Shown here piece after piece: positions 26,501-36,961 of a DNA stretch of 64,000 nucleotides (its first letter is position 1; every line of letters starts with the position of its first letter). The position numbers and the translations under genes were made by a program. The DNA comes from Stichopus chloronotus (lineage: Eukaryota > Echinodermata > Holothuroidea > Aspidochirotida > Stichopodidae): assembly GCA_021234535.1 (NCBI GenBank), contig CM037832.1, positions 8,253,575 through 8,317,574 on the forward strand, read 5' to 3'. The notes under the pieces are model-generated. The model was not told the origin of the DNA. It saw nothing but the letters and a program-made list of their open reading frames with translations, and searched no databases.

Positions 26501-29500
26501 AAAGATGTAATACATAGTTTTTCTTCAACGGAGAAAATGATCAGTTGCATAACTCAACAGAAATATTTCTGTAACATGAAATGGTGTAGATATTGTAGTT
26601 GTTTCCCGAACTGTGGGGCAGTGGGCGTCGATTTGATATTGAAAGTGAAGGGCCATCTGGCCTAAAACCTTTTTTTCTTTTTCTCCTAAAAGAGGTGTAA
26701 GCCATGGCGTAAGTCAGTGGAACAAACAGCAATATGGGGGATCCGTGCCAACACTACAATAAGCAGTCCCACCATCGGTTAGCGTGAATCGTATAAGAAA
26801 ATTGTGGACTTTGCAAACCCCCAGATGGCCGGAAACGTCATTTTTTTTTTGGTTGTTCTAAGCTGCATATATCCAGCCTTTACATAGCAATCTCATGTCT
26901 ACAATTTCTAAATCATGAGGAAATTCCATCTATGAAAAACCATAAAACATCAGATGACCTGAGATAATACAAAGTCATATTATTAAATTGTGGATCCTCC
27001 TTTATTTTTTTGGCCATTTGGCAAGTATTGCAGCTGAAAATATCCCCCCCCCCCCTCCCAGCAGTGTTGGAAGATAATGTTCAATTTTCGAGGAACACTA
27101 TTGAAAATCTTTTGGTTTCACGGTAACGGTTGTGCAGGCCTACCGTAGAAAGAGGAAGCGAAGAATTGAGTAATTGCAGACTTCATTTCCTTATTTCAAG
27201 GCTGGGAACATGATTCAAGTATACACTCGGAAAGTGCCGTTTGAGTAGAGATTGCAGTCACTGTCTGTGATAGACACTTTCCAATGATACAACAACAGAC
27301 CTTCCAAATTTGAATTGATTTCTTAAAATAACTACTGTACTTTTTTATGAATTTTTGGTATTTTACTTAACATGCTACTTTCAAAGACAGTTTCATGTTT
27401 CCCTTTCAGGAGAGCCGATACAATTTGCGCCAAGCCCCCGTATCTGGCTTCGAGGTACATTGAGGATCTCGTTAAGTTCATTCAAGAAACATTGTTTTTC
27501 TATGACTTAATAAAGATAATGGTTAGAACAATAAATTAGAAGGAGCTTCTTTTTCAGCTTTAAGAAGATCTTAATGAAAAAAAAAACGTTTATTTTTAAG
27601 TAATTTATAATATATGTAGGTATATGCTATTCTGTGCAACTTATCCTTGAGCAGAAAATGGATTTAAATGGCTATATTTTACAGCAACAACTTGATAGAA
27701 ACCACAGTCTTTCTTAAAAATGGGATTCAGGGATAATTTTAATGTGTGCTGATGGTGTCAACCACTGTCGGTCACAACTTTTGATAAGACAGCTTTGACC
27801 TCTTAAATTTCCTTTGAAATAGTAAACCGTCATTCTTGCAAGAATCTTTGGTATTCCATTTCGAAGTGTTACTTTTACAGAAGTTTTTATATTTCATTTT
27901 CAGCTCAAAGCCAGGGACCCAATTAGGGAAGAAGCCCTCTTGATGGGCAACTAGGAATATTGAGAACCTTGTAAGTAAATAAGTAAGTAAACAAATGCCC
28001 TGTCTAAGGTTAATTCAATTTCTTTGTCAGACTTTAGGCCTACGTGCGTTTTCTGTTAACATTTTTTTCTCGAATGAACCATAAGCAATAATTTTGCTAC
28101 ACCATATGAACAAAAAATGAACCAAGTTTCCAAACAACGGAGTTTTATATAATTAAATGTGAGCATGGGCGCCGATTTGGGGGTTGCGGATGGGAGGACA
28201 TGTCTTTCCCACTTTTTTTGAGAGGAAGGGACATTAAACCATTTGTCTTCTCCAGTCTCATTCTTTTTTTCTTTTTTTTTTGAATCTGAAATTTAAAAAA
28301 AAACTACACAGCAATTAAAAAAGACACTATACAAGTGTTAGTGGAAGTGCAAATTTCCAAATATGTGTTCTAAAAATAGTCAAAATTTACAAGACAAGAG
28401 AGACTTGAAGTGCGGTATCCTCCAATTTTATAGAAATATTAAAAATCCTCGGTACGCTATACCTGCCAACTGATGGTGGCGCTCCACCTGAGCCTAGAGG
28501 AACCCTGGTCTAGAGTTCCTCCATAAAGGGATTCCACAAAAAATATACTGTTTTCATGGATTTATTACTGTTTTCCCCACTTCAACTCTTTACCTTGACC
28601 CCTCCCCACTTATATGAAAAAAAATGTAGGCTAGATGTACCCCAACCCCTTACCACGCACACACTTCACTATATCAAATTAACGCCCCCAAAACACATCT
28701 TTAATTGGAATAAATCCTTTCCTCACTCTGTGTGGGTAAGGCATTAATTCAAGTTTAAGACCTGTTTCTTACGTTCGTCTATGGGATGTTTTGCCTTTTA
28801 GGTCACTTTCCATTATATTCTCACAACTACTTAATTCTCCTTTAAATATTAGACCAGATTCTTACTTAATACAACGAGAGAGGCAAAATTTGATTGTAAA
28901 GTTTGCTTTAAAGGTCTTAACATATGCTCATTAAAAGTTCCGGTGGGCTTAAATATTAGTATTGGGACACTCATTAATTTGAAGTCAACTGAAAACTTCA
29001 AACGTAACACGTCACCAAAAATTTTCGAATGGAGTGATGTTTGCAGGGAAGATCTGGGAGAGAATTGTTTAGATACAGTTTTGGGAAAAGGAAGGAGAAA
29101 ATCACTTAATGTGACTCGAATTTCAGTAAAATGACTGTTATCACCAGTAATTATGTGTTCATTTATCCTGTGCTATATTAAAGGGGCTCCCTGAGTCGAC
29201 ATCAATAAGTCTGTGAGGAATCTGAAGGGTTTAAACTCATGAAAATGCTTATAATTGCATAATTAGTCAAGTTTCACATCCAATAAATATGAAAGCTGTC
29301 ATTTTTATTTAAATTTTTGACCCTGGCTTGTACATATATGTCTGTGCTTGTATGAATATTACTAATGTGAAAAGTGCCTGGTCATGAATTTCCAACAACC
29401 AAATTGAATCGTTAATTATTCATTCATTTTACTTCGTATGTGGCACCAGGGAATCCCCTTAGGTCCACCATTTGCCATTAACATGTGGATGTAATTTGAC

Positions 29501-31691
29501 AGGGTTAGGAAAAAATTGGTGAACTTCACGAAATAACTCAATGCGCCTCTTAAAAGTACTTACAGTATTTCCTCCGGGGTTTATTTCTTAATCTTCTGTT
29601 AGTATAGAATACCTGAAAACAATTTAATGGGTGGTGAGACAAAGAGCGGCAGATTCATAAATTGCAAAAAAGTTTCTGATAATCTTCAAAAATATGCGAG
29701 AAATAACAAAATAAATCATTGTATAATAAAATATCAGTGTTTGCCAGCTAATTCCATCTGGGATGCCATTTATTCTGTACGTAGGTCTGCTATATTGTGT
29801 AAGTGCGCCCTAATAATTTTGGTGAAGGTCAAAGGTCACCTGGGGAATCGGGGACAAAACTCTGGAAACCTTTCTAACGGGATATCTCAAGTTATAAAGC
29901 TTAATCAAAGTTTATACTTGTTGTATAGATGCATTATGGTAGCGGTGCCTATGGGATGTTCTCGATTTTGGGGTCGAAGGTCCAAATAGGCCATATGGAC
30001 CATTTTATGAAATCATGAAAATGCTTCTTCTCCTCCAGATTGCATGGTATTATGATGAAACTGTGTCACATTACTAGTATGTTGTTGTTTCCTTGAGTTA
30101 TTTCAGTATTACTGGTCCCATATAGGCCATATGAACATTTTATGAAGTCATTGAAAATGTTTTATTTTCTGCATACCTTGCTTTACAATGTGAAATGTTT
30201 GTCAAATTAGCATTGTGGTCGCGGAATCCTGGCTTTTAGGATTTGGGGGTCAAAGGTCCAATGTGGTTGTATGGGTCCTTTTATAATACAAAAAATAATT
30301 CTTCTCCTACAGACTGTATGGTATTCGGTTGAAATTGTGTCACATTAATACTATTGGAGTGGCTCCTTCAGGTTGTCCAGGATTCTTGGTCCCTTATGGG
30401 GCTTCATGGACCATTTTATGAAATCATGCTTTTCCGCTTGATTTGCTTTACAATGTGAAGTACTTGTCACGTTAGAAATTTGGTAATTGAGCCCGCTATG
30501 TTCAAGATTTTGGGGTCCAAGGTCCAAATGGGCCATATGGGCCATTTTATGAAATGACGCAAAATGCCTCTTCTCTTACTGATTTTATGGAATTTTAAAT
30601 GGAAATTGCTTGGCATTACTATTATGGTAGTGGTTCCTTCAGGTGTTTCAGGATCATTGGTCCCATATTGGCCATGTGGACGATTTCATGACATCATTTT
30701 GCTTTACAATGTGAAAGATCAGTGGAACACTTTGCAGTGTTCAACATTTGTGGGTCCAAGTTCAGGATGGGCCGCATGGGTCATAAATTATTACATTGTG
30801 CAAAGCAATAGTTTTTCTACAAATTGTAGGTTACAATGTTGAGGGTTTTTCATATTAAGTGCTATGCTGGTCAGTGCCTTTGGCTGATAGGCATTCTTAG
30901 GGACAAATGAGGCTATTCCACCATAGTTAGTTAATATTGGACGTATTGTTTATATTTGCAATAAGCAAGCCACCTGTGCCGGTGTCAATCACCTTCCGTC
31001 TTTGAGGTCAGTCAGATCAGAGAGTACAGGACAGCTTGCTGTTTGGACATAAAGTCCCTGTTTGAAAGTATAGGTCAGACAGGTTCCAATTGATTTCTGC
31101 TATTGCCAGCATTCCGTTTTCCAGTAGTTTGATAAACGACATTGCATGCTGCCCTTTAGTTCAAATAAGTACTGTGGTAGTGGAGTACGTTTGACTGATC
31201 AGTAGTCTTAAAGACAAAATGAGGTCCAAGCTTTTTCTCTTTGATGTTATAAATTGTGGATCACCCTTGGTTAACACTAACGAACTGCAGTTAGAATAAT
31301 TTCCACGCAAGAAACCACAGAGCGCATCGGGGTCTTGTTTATATATGGGAAGTCATGTCTTATAAACATCAATAATTTTGTATGTATGGGATGCCATACC
31401 TCATCAACTTCAATGTTTCTGCACGTATATATGACACACTATTACTTACGTCAATTGGTGAAAAGAAAACATTTCTTATCAATATCAATGGACATTTTTT
31501 AAATTGACACAGCCTGTATGAGGCTTAACACTTTTTACCTCTTTTGAATGAAATTTTACATCTTTTGAATGAAATCTCAATGACTAGTTCTATTGAAATA
31601 TGTGTCAATATGTTTTTCTTTACAGAGCGATGACCCACCCACTTATTGGATGGAGTATATACTGAATACAAATGGAAATGTTCTTTATTAA
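23562..31691 (+). CDS. MXA: small secreted protein gene made of micro-exons (unit A)
   Basis: Exons: 23562-23717 (signal peptide and basic linker), 26403-26435 (33 nt), 27410-27454 (45 nt), 27904-27970 (stop TAG at 27952-27954) and a downstream exon at 31626. All coding junctions are GT-AG and phase 0, so every internal exon can be skipped or duplicated without shifting frame. The product is 94 aa. It has a hydrophobic signal (ITVFFCAILLLNFAVALG), then a KKK-containing linker, KEALREFYPHK, ESRYNLRQAPVSGFE and LKARDPIREEALLMGN. The mature part is basic and cysteine-free, with no recognised domain. The stop lies only 16 nt before the exon's GTAAGT donor, so the last intron would not be expected to trigger decay. 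Skipping the stop exon gives a 99-aa form ending in the 31626 exon. Function unknown; a secreted peptide precursor or effector is inferred. Confidence 0.65.
24170..25110 (-). mobile_element. Decayed LINE (reverse transcriptase C-terminal region) in MXA intron 1
   Basis: Minus-strand frames with stops recall LINE RT tails: a VKFL..IDQHLSWLNHI..ISNKLSKVTGIL stretch at about 24.85-25.0 kb, then YCNIVWGS near 24.8 kb. There is no counterpart in unit B intron 1, so it was probably inserted after the duplication. Confidence 0.5.
25350..26100. repeat. Array of CTTGGATTATC motifs in MXA intron 1
   Basis: About a dozen copies of CTTGGATT or its complement AATCCAAG, in both orientations, often extended to GATAATCTTGGATTATC or CTTGGATTCTCGACCGAT. 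The spacing is irregular, so this is not a simple satellite. The same array occurs at the matching place in MXB. Confidence 0.75.
26610..27250. mobile_element. Insertion with inverted repeat arms in MXA intron 2
   Basis: Absent from unit B, where the flanks (GTAGATGTTTCCTAAGCTGTGG ... GACACTTTCC, at about 42.83-42.91 kb) are nearly adjacent. It holds an inverted R2 copy (CCAGCCTTTACATAGCAATC, about 26875) and a direct R2 copy (TCCTTATTTCAAGGCTGGG, about 27189), plus a C-run. Confidence 0.5.
28160..28720. repeat. Dispersed repeat with GGCGCTCC motif, present in both units
   Basis: Starts near GGGCGCCGATTTGGGGG. A later part (TTTCCAAATATGTGTTCTA ... ATGGTGGCGCTCC ... TGACCCCTCCCCACT) aligns with 43.8-44.17 kb in unit B, so that part predates the duplication. 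Confidence 0.5.
29810..30030 (+). repeat. About 220-bp segment found inverted in unit B
   Basis: GGTCAAAGGTCACC, GGGATATCTCAAGTTATAAA and AGGTCCAAATAGG..CCATATGGACCATTTTATGA match the reverse complement of 44.87-45.10 kb. Confidence 0.65.
29985..30800 (+). repeat. Dimeric tandem repeat, about 2 x 137 bp, three dimers
   Basis: GGCCATATGGACCATTTTATGA and variants recur about every 137 bp, but the follow-on text alternates. One half has CTTCTCCTCCAGATTGCATGG and the other TGCTTTACAATGTGAAA. The order A-B-A-B-A-B gives a higher-order period of about 275 bp. Confidence 0.75.
31345..31430 (+). repeat. 41-bp minisatellite, about two units
   Basis: Units of ATGGGATGCCATACCTCATC-type sequence followed by CAATGTTTCTGCACGT, about 200 bp upstream of the MXA downstream exon. 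Unit B has three units. Confidence 0.6.
31626..31691 (+). CDS. MXA downstream exon: 3' UTR or alternative C-terminus
   Basis: After a TTTCTTTACAG acceptor the sequence is open in phase 0. It reads SDDPPTYWMEY and ILNTNGNVLY, then TAA. It is spliced as 3' UTR if the 27904 exon is used, and as coding sequence if that exon is skipped. The 66 nt are identical in unit B. Surrounding intron and downstream bases are also almost identical, so conservation alone does not prove coding use. Confidence 0.5.
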   Translation, partial: SDDPPTYWMEYILNTNGNVLY

Positions 31692-31859
31692 CTAACAATA
31701 GTGAAAGGTGGTGGCGGTGTGGCTGATTGGACTACACTTAATTACAGCTGTTTTGCTTAAATAACTTGAAAATTGATTACATATTGATGTTTCTTTTCTG
31801 TGGTTCGTCGTTCAAGGTCGGTGTATGCACTTCGCGTCCTTCATACTAAACTTATTTAA

Positions 31860-34400
31860 ATACGAATGACAAAATGATGTCATAATGATGTCATTATCAT
31901 TTTCTTGTACTTAAGCGTTACATCTCTCTAAGCGGGTGGTAATTAGATGTGTCCAAACAAAGAATGGAAAGTTTAGTTCAACACTGAACTTAGTTGGAAT
32001 ACATTAACAATTTATTGCCATCAGTAGTCTTACTAAAGTATGTTGAAATTCAATTTGTTTCATTACTCCGTCCATAACCACCCCTATGCCCCTCTCCCAC
32101 AAAAAAAAAATATTGATAAGAAGAGAATGAAATCTTTTGGATAAAATATGAATTTAGAATGTTCCAATATGGATGACATTTCAGTTTAATGATTTAAATA
32201 GTGAAGTGCCATGGGATAAATGTACGTAAAAGCGTTACCATCAGTGCATGGAGAACAGGTTCATCGCTTTTCCTCCGACTGAATGCAAATCATCCTGGCT
32301 ATTGCGTGTCATCTTGCTCTTTTCGTGTCAATTGCTCAATTAAGATGATGTTCTACCAGTGATCTGACAAAACCGTATAAGCATTCTACTTTAAATTATG
32401 TTTAGAAAGGATCTCTAAACAGCCACAGTAGCCTACAGTTGCTTGTTACCTTCTTTGAATAAATCACCGATGGGGCTGGGATTATTTTGTCACTTTTGTT
32501 TTAAATATGCAAGTTGGTGCAAATTCGTTACATGACAAATTTATCTCCTCCCCTGAGTTGGGTCACATGTGTCGAGCCTTTAACTGCATGTCCCCACAGT
32601 CTAAAGGTCTGAGGTCAGATAAATAGTAAACGTTTGAGCAGACAGAAGCGTTCGTATAGATACTTATATGATGATATTATGAGAGTAAAACAACATAATT
32701 AAGGATGTAATGAAAATCTTTTAAGGTCTGCGTACCGAAAGATCAAATGGAAATGAAATAGCCGAATGACCTCAGACAGTCCATGCTTTTAATGAGGCAA
32801 AAGAGTGGCATGCACCACATGGAGTACATCATGACCAACTTTGCAAAAGTTGCCCCCCAAAATATAATAACTTTGATAGTAGAAATAAATGCAAAGTGGC
32901 TTTTCAATTCAGTTTGACTAGGCTATGTGTTTTTTTACTAGGCTATGCAGTGTTTTCTTTTTTTTTTATGAAAATACACATCACTCATCTCTGTATGAAA
33001 CTCAAGTGAGGGCAAGAAGAAAATGTTGGGATTAAAGGAGCATCTATTAGGTAGTTGTGAAATTCATCTCACATTAACGTCTTGTACTTTTTTCTCCAAA
33101 TCGAGGAGAAGCATATCTACTCAACAGACTTGATGTTAAAAATGTTATGCCAGTGACACCTTCTGTAAAAAAGTGTTCCCAGTAGAGAGGGAAACAAACC
33201 GTTAATTTTTCAATGTATCTTGTGTTGATGCCCGCAAGATAATATTCATGAGTATGTCTTTTATGTTTTCCCCTAGATTGAACATGAAATGTTGTTAAAT
33301 CGAAGGTCATCAATGTTTACCTGAACTCTGTTAGTAGATATTGATGATCTTCAACCAACAACATTCCTGCTGCAAAGCTAGGGAGAGGCATAAAACACAT
33401 AGTTATGAATGTTATCTTGCGGGCGTCAACGTATGAAATATTAAAAGATGAACGCTTTTTTTTTTCTCTACTGGGGAATTCTCGAACAGAATTTGTCATT
33501 AGCAGATAATTTTTTTTTGACACAAATCTGTGAAATAGATATGCTTCTACTCAATTTGAAGAAAGACAGTGTAAAATATTATGTAAAATGAATTTCACAA
33601 CTACCTATATCCTCCTTTAAAGAGAAAACTTGAACTATAGTACTTGACAAAAACGGCAACATACTGTCTCCAGAATGATCAGATAAGTTTTTTTTTTTCA
33701 GTTCTTCACAAATTTGACAGAATCCTTATCAGGGTAATCCTGTGCCGTATCTTCTCGTTATAAATGTGTGTTTTACCAGTGCAAGTTGAAGTTAAGCTGA
33801 GGTTAATCAACACAGGTTAAAAGGTTGTATTAATTTTAGGTATATACGTCCGTCAATCGTCCTCTAGTCCTTCTCTCTTCTCTGTCTCTCCGCCAAACTC
33901 CCCTCCTCCTGCCCCTCCCTCTCATTTCTCTCTTTCTTTGGAGCAAGTCTTGGATTATAATCCACATAATTAGGTTAGTCTTCTTGCGGGCACTGAAGGA
34001 AAATTAGCTGTGGTTATGCTGGAAAGTTCTTTATTTGAAAGGACGCCACCTTTCTAGTGAACTTTTTGCAAACTTCAAAGTTCAGTGGTTTCCATTCAGG
34101 TAGCCTGGGGGTGTGAATGAAGTTCTAAGGGTCTATCAGGCTCCATTGAATCCATTGGTATTAATCTATTGATGGTGATAAACGGAGGGACACCGATCTG
34201 GATGGGTATAAAGCCTTTCCCATGCTATTTTTCTCTTTTCCTTTTTATTTCTGGCTCTGGCCCACCCAGAAACATGTTCTCACCTTATGGTTTTAGCAGT
34301 GAGGACCCACTTTCCTTCTATTTCTAATGCATCTAATGCAGTCTAATGTATCTTATCCTGGCATAAGTTTCGTTTACAATTCAATCCATGTCTCGGGAAG
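31860..34400. other. Unit A downstream region, no gene recognised
   Basis: Aligns patchily with 45.9-48.55 kb. It contains a duplicated short phrase (CCCGCAAGATAATATTCATG-like near 33.23 and its complement near 33.42 kb) and long T-runs, but no supported exon. Confidence 0.4.
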
Positions 34401-34404
34401 ACTT

Positions 34405-35326
34405 AAGTTTCCGAAGAGTTGTACATTTATAAAATCAAATAAGAGAGCAAATCAACACAAGAATGTGTTGATCTGCTCTTTTATCAGCTTGAAGGCAAAT
34501 GTCATTTATCTTTTTTAAAAGTTCTTGTTTGATATGAGTGAATCTTACATTGGTCTCGACTCTTTACCTATAAGCATTACAAAGCATCTATCTGGCAAAT
34601 CAGCCATCCATGACCACACACTCAACTGTAAAGAATGCAGGTTCTTCTTGCAGAAGTAACTTTTCCATACTAGCAACTGGCAACTCAGATTTTGAAAAAA
34701 GAAAAAGAAGCTCTGTTCATAAAGGAGCAAAACCTTTCCTTAAAGGGAAATAAGGCGTTTGTTTCAGAGAAAACAACCATATTTTTAAACTCCAATGTTT
34801 GTCGACATGGAATGATAGGGTATTCAAAATAAGCAAGGACAGTAGCCACCTTTAAAAGAAATAAGTTTCCCACAGATAGAAATTCAGTCATTTGTTGCTC
34901 AACAAGAATTTGTTCACCCAAACTTTTCAAAATTCAAATGATGCATCTTCTGTTTCTGATCACATGCATATTGTTTTGATGAGATGAAGCTTTTGTAGAT
35001 ATTTATTGATGAAACTGAATGGTTTAAAAATGTCTAAAGCTGTTGTCTTTGCATGCCTTGTTGGTGTATTCTAAACGCCCTATTTCCCTTTAAAACACAA
35101 TTAAATCACCATGGATCTTGCTATACGCTTTCTGTATTTTGATGTATTTTGATGTACTTCTTTGTTTATATTGCACCTTTCTATCTATGGACCTAGAATT
35201 TTTAAACTTTATATATATTTCTGCACCTGATGAGGAAGAAGTGATTCTTCGAAAATGTTTGTGACTACAATGGATTTAAAGAACATTTTTGTGTTGATTT
35301 GCTCTTTTATTTGGTTTTATCGAGGC
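34405..35326 (+). mobile_element. 5'-truncated Penelope-like retroelement with GIY-YIG tail, inserted after duplication
   Basis: 922 bp absent from unit B, where the flanks are joined (TCTCGAGAAGGCTTTTCCTG at about 48.56 kb). Flanked by GACTT target duplications (34400-34404, 35327-35331). A frame near 34595-34650 reads KSAIHDHTLNCKECRFF, and a later one has ILATGNSDFEKRKKEAL. These are typical of the GIY-YIG endonuclease end of Penelope-like elements. A 43-bp palindrome near the left end (34441-34483) is repeated once at the right end (GTGTTGATTTGCTCTTTTA), matching the inverted hooks seen in this class. The copy is not coding-competent. Confidence 0.7.
35227..35265 (+). ncRNA. Hammerhead-ribozyme-like core in the Penelope-like element
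   Basis: CTGATGAG is followed by a perfect 6-bp stem II (GAAGAA, loop GTGA, TTCTTC) and GAAAA, the layout of a hammerhead core. Penelope-like elements are known to carry such ribozymes near their ends. Stems I and III and the NUH cleavage site are not clear by eye, so activity is doubtful. Confidence 0.45.
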
Positions 35327-35466
35327 GACTTTTCCTGCGGCTAAGAAATTACGATGAGGTAACTAGTACACTGTCGGGGTTGGAGAAAAAAATAGAAAAA
35401 CACATGTATGATATTATGTCAGCTGTTGGCATTCTATTGTCATCAGTTAATGTTTATTCATTATGT

Positions 35467-35550
35467 GAATGTGCTGAGGAAATGTCTACGTGCAATCGCT
35501 GTTGTGATAGAACAATCTCTGCCTGCAGGTCTGAATTTCAATCAGTTTCT
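35467..35550 (+). other. 84-bp block identical between units (unit A copy)
   Basis: Identical base for base to 48698-48781, while the flanks differ at roughly one base in five to six. One frame, open in both, reads CAEEMSTCNRCCDRTISAC and has five cysteines. CTGCAG-GTCTGA inside could be a weak donor, and CATCAG upstream an acceptor. The 145-aa frame around it in unit A is not kept in unit B. Confidence 0.5.
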
Positions 35551-36689
35551 ACTTCACAAAGCTTTAATTCATTAGATAAGTGTCATTTTGTTTGTGGAAA
35601 CTTGACACAGAAAAAAAATGCAAGTGAAACGGGCGAATTTTTATCGTACCGATTTAGGCTTGATTTCAGGGGGAAACTTATGAAAAAAAACTTAGAAAAA
35701 TTTATAAAAAAACAAAGCATAAACAGAACAAGATAAACATTCGATATGAGTTAAAACCGTGTTTATTGATTAATATTGTTTCGTTCTTGTGTTACTAATC
35801 CTACAACAAGATATGTGTGTATAGGAGTGTATGCAATTGAGGAGTATGTGAGTAAAATGCATCTAATTACAAATACGTGTCTAGGTTCGTAGTGCCTACC
35901 CGATAGAGGGAGCAAGAGGAAATCCCCCCCCCCCCCCTCCTCATCATGGTTAAATATTTTTTCGAGCAAACTGCCACTTTAATAATCTGAATAAAAAATT
36001 TAAATATATATATTGGTCTGTTTTAGGTAGATGAGGACTCAAACGTGAAAGTAGTATTTTAAGACTACTGTCAGACAATCAACTGTCCCTCTTCGCATCT
36101 TCTATCACTGAGTTTGAATTTAGAAAATTCGTTTTTTTTTTTTTCGGGCAAGGTTAACCCCCCCCCCCACCTTTACCAAAAGTGTTCCCTTTTCCCTGTG
36201 AGATTAATTGGATGACGTCTCAGCAATAGACACAAAGAAAAGAAAGAAGTTTCATAAATACAACTTTTGTTCACCAACATGTGCATTTCTGTAGATGGGA
36301 AAGGTACCCACATGTAGTATATTAGTTTTTCATGTCTGTTTCGTTTATGCATGTGCCTCCCAATTTCGATTGCAATTATTTAAATCTAAGAAACTGCTTC
36401 ACTGTCCTTGATAACATTTGCATGAATGATGGCCAAGTAATAATAATCTCGCTCAAATTCTTCACCAGATTGTGGAAATAAAACCCGAAGTTATTAATGG
36501 CGTTGTACTTCAATAAGTGTAATAAATTTCTCACCGTGCAACAGGAACTTTAATGTGGTACGATAAAAATAAAATGGGAGTGCAGTGCGTAGTATGGACT
36601 CCAGCCCCTCATTTATAAATCAATAGAAATACATGTGACAATCACCTGCATACATCGTAACTGAACTAACTGGGTAGAGTGACGCAGTA

Positions 36690-36700
36690 ATGACGTCAAG
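36690..36700. promoter_or_regulatory. CRE-like TGACGTCA, conserved in both units
   Basis: A perfect palindromic TGACGTCA occurs here and at about 50,312-50,319 in unit B, at the same place about 160-225 bp upstream of the conserved basic frame. Binding by CREB/ATF factors is a guess from the motif. Confidence 0.35.
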
Positions 36701-36859
36701 CCTTAAATTATCTTTGATATATGGATTGAAACCATCGAATGCATTATGTACATGAGGAGTTATATTGGGGGACCTAGTGGACGTGGGATTTATCACGCCT
36801 GCTTGATTCAGTTACCTGAACGGCGTAGATCACTATATCGTAAGCAGGTGACGGTGCAG

Positions 36860-36961
36860 AGTTTCGTTTTTCGTCGGTATGTTGCTCGCCATAGAAAACT
36901 TAAACATGCCCCAGCCACCAACACGGGTACACTCACTAGCTACGTAAATACCTGTTTATAA
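36860..36961 (+). CDS. Conserved 33-residue basic open frame, unit A (possible terminal exon)
   Basis: Preceded by CAG, open in phase 0 and ending TAA: SFVFRRYVARHRKLKHAPAT, then a Thr-rich stretch ending YVNTCL. Compared with unit B there are five base changes in 102, giving two residue changes and two silent changes. The frames upstream differ between units, so only this part looks conserved as protein. The acceptor pyrimidine tract is poor. It could be a last exon of another gene or of MXA, or only conserved DNA. Confidence 0.35.
   Translation, partial: SFVFRRYVARHRKLKHAPATNTGTLTSYVNTCL

Noticed and set aside
35299..35736. 145-aa open frame in unit A
   Set aside because: The homologous DNA in unit B is read in other frames with stops, so the long frame is not conserved. 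Only the 84-bp core is kept as a separate observation.
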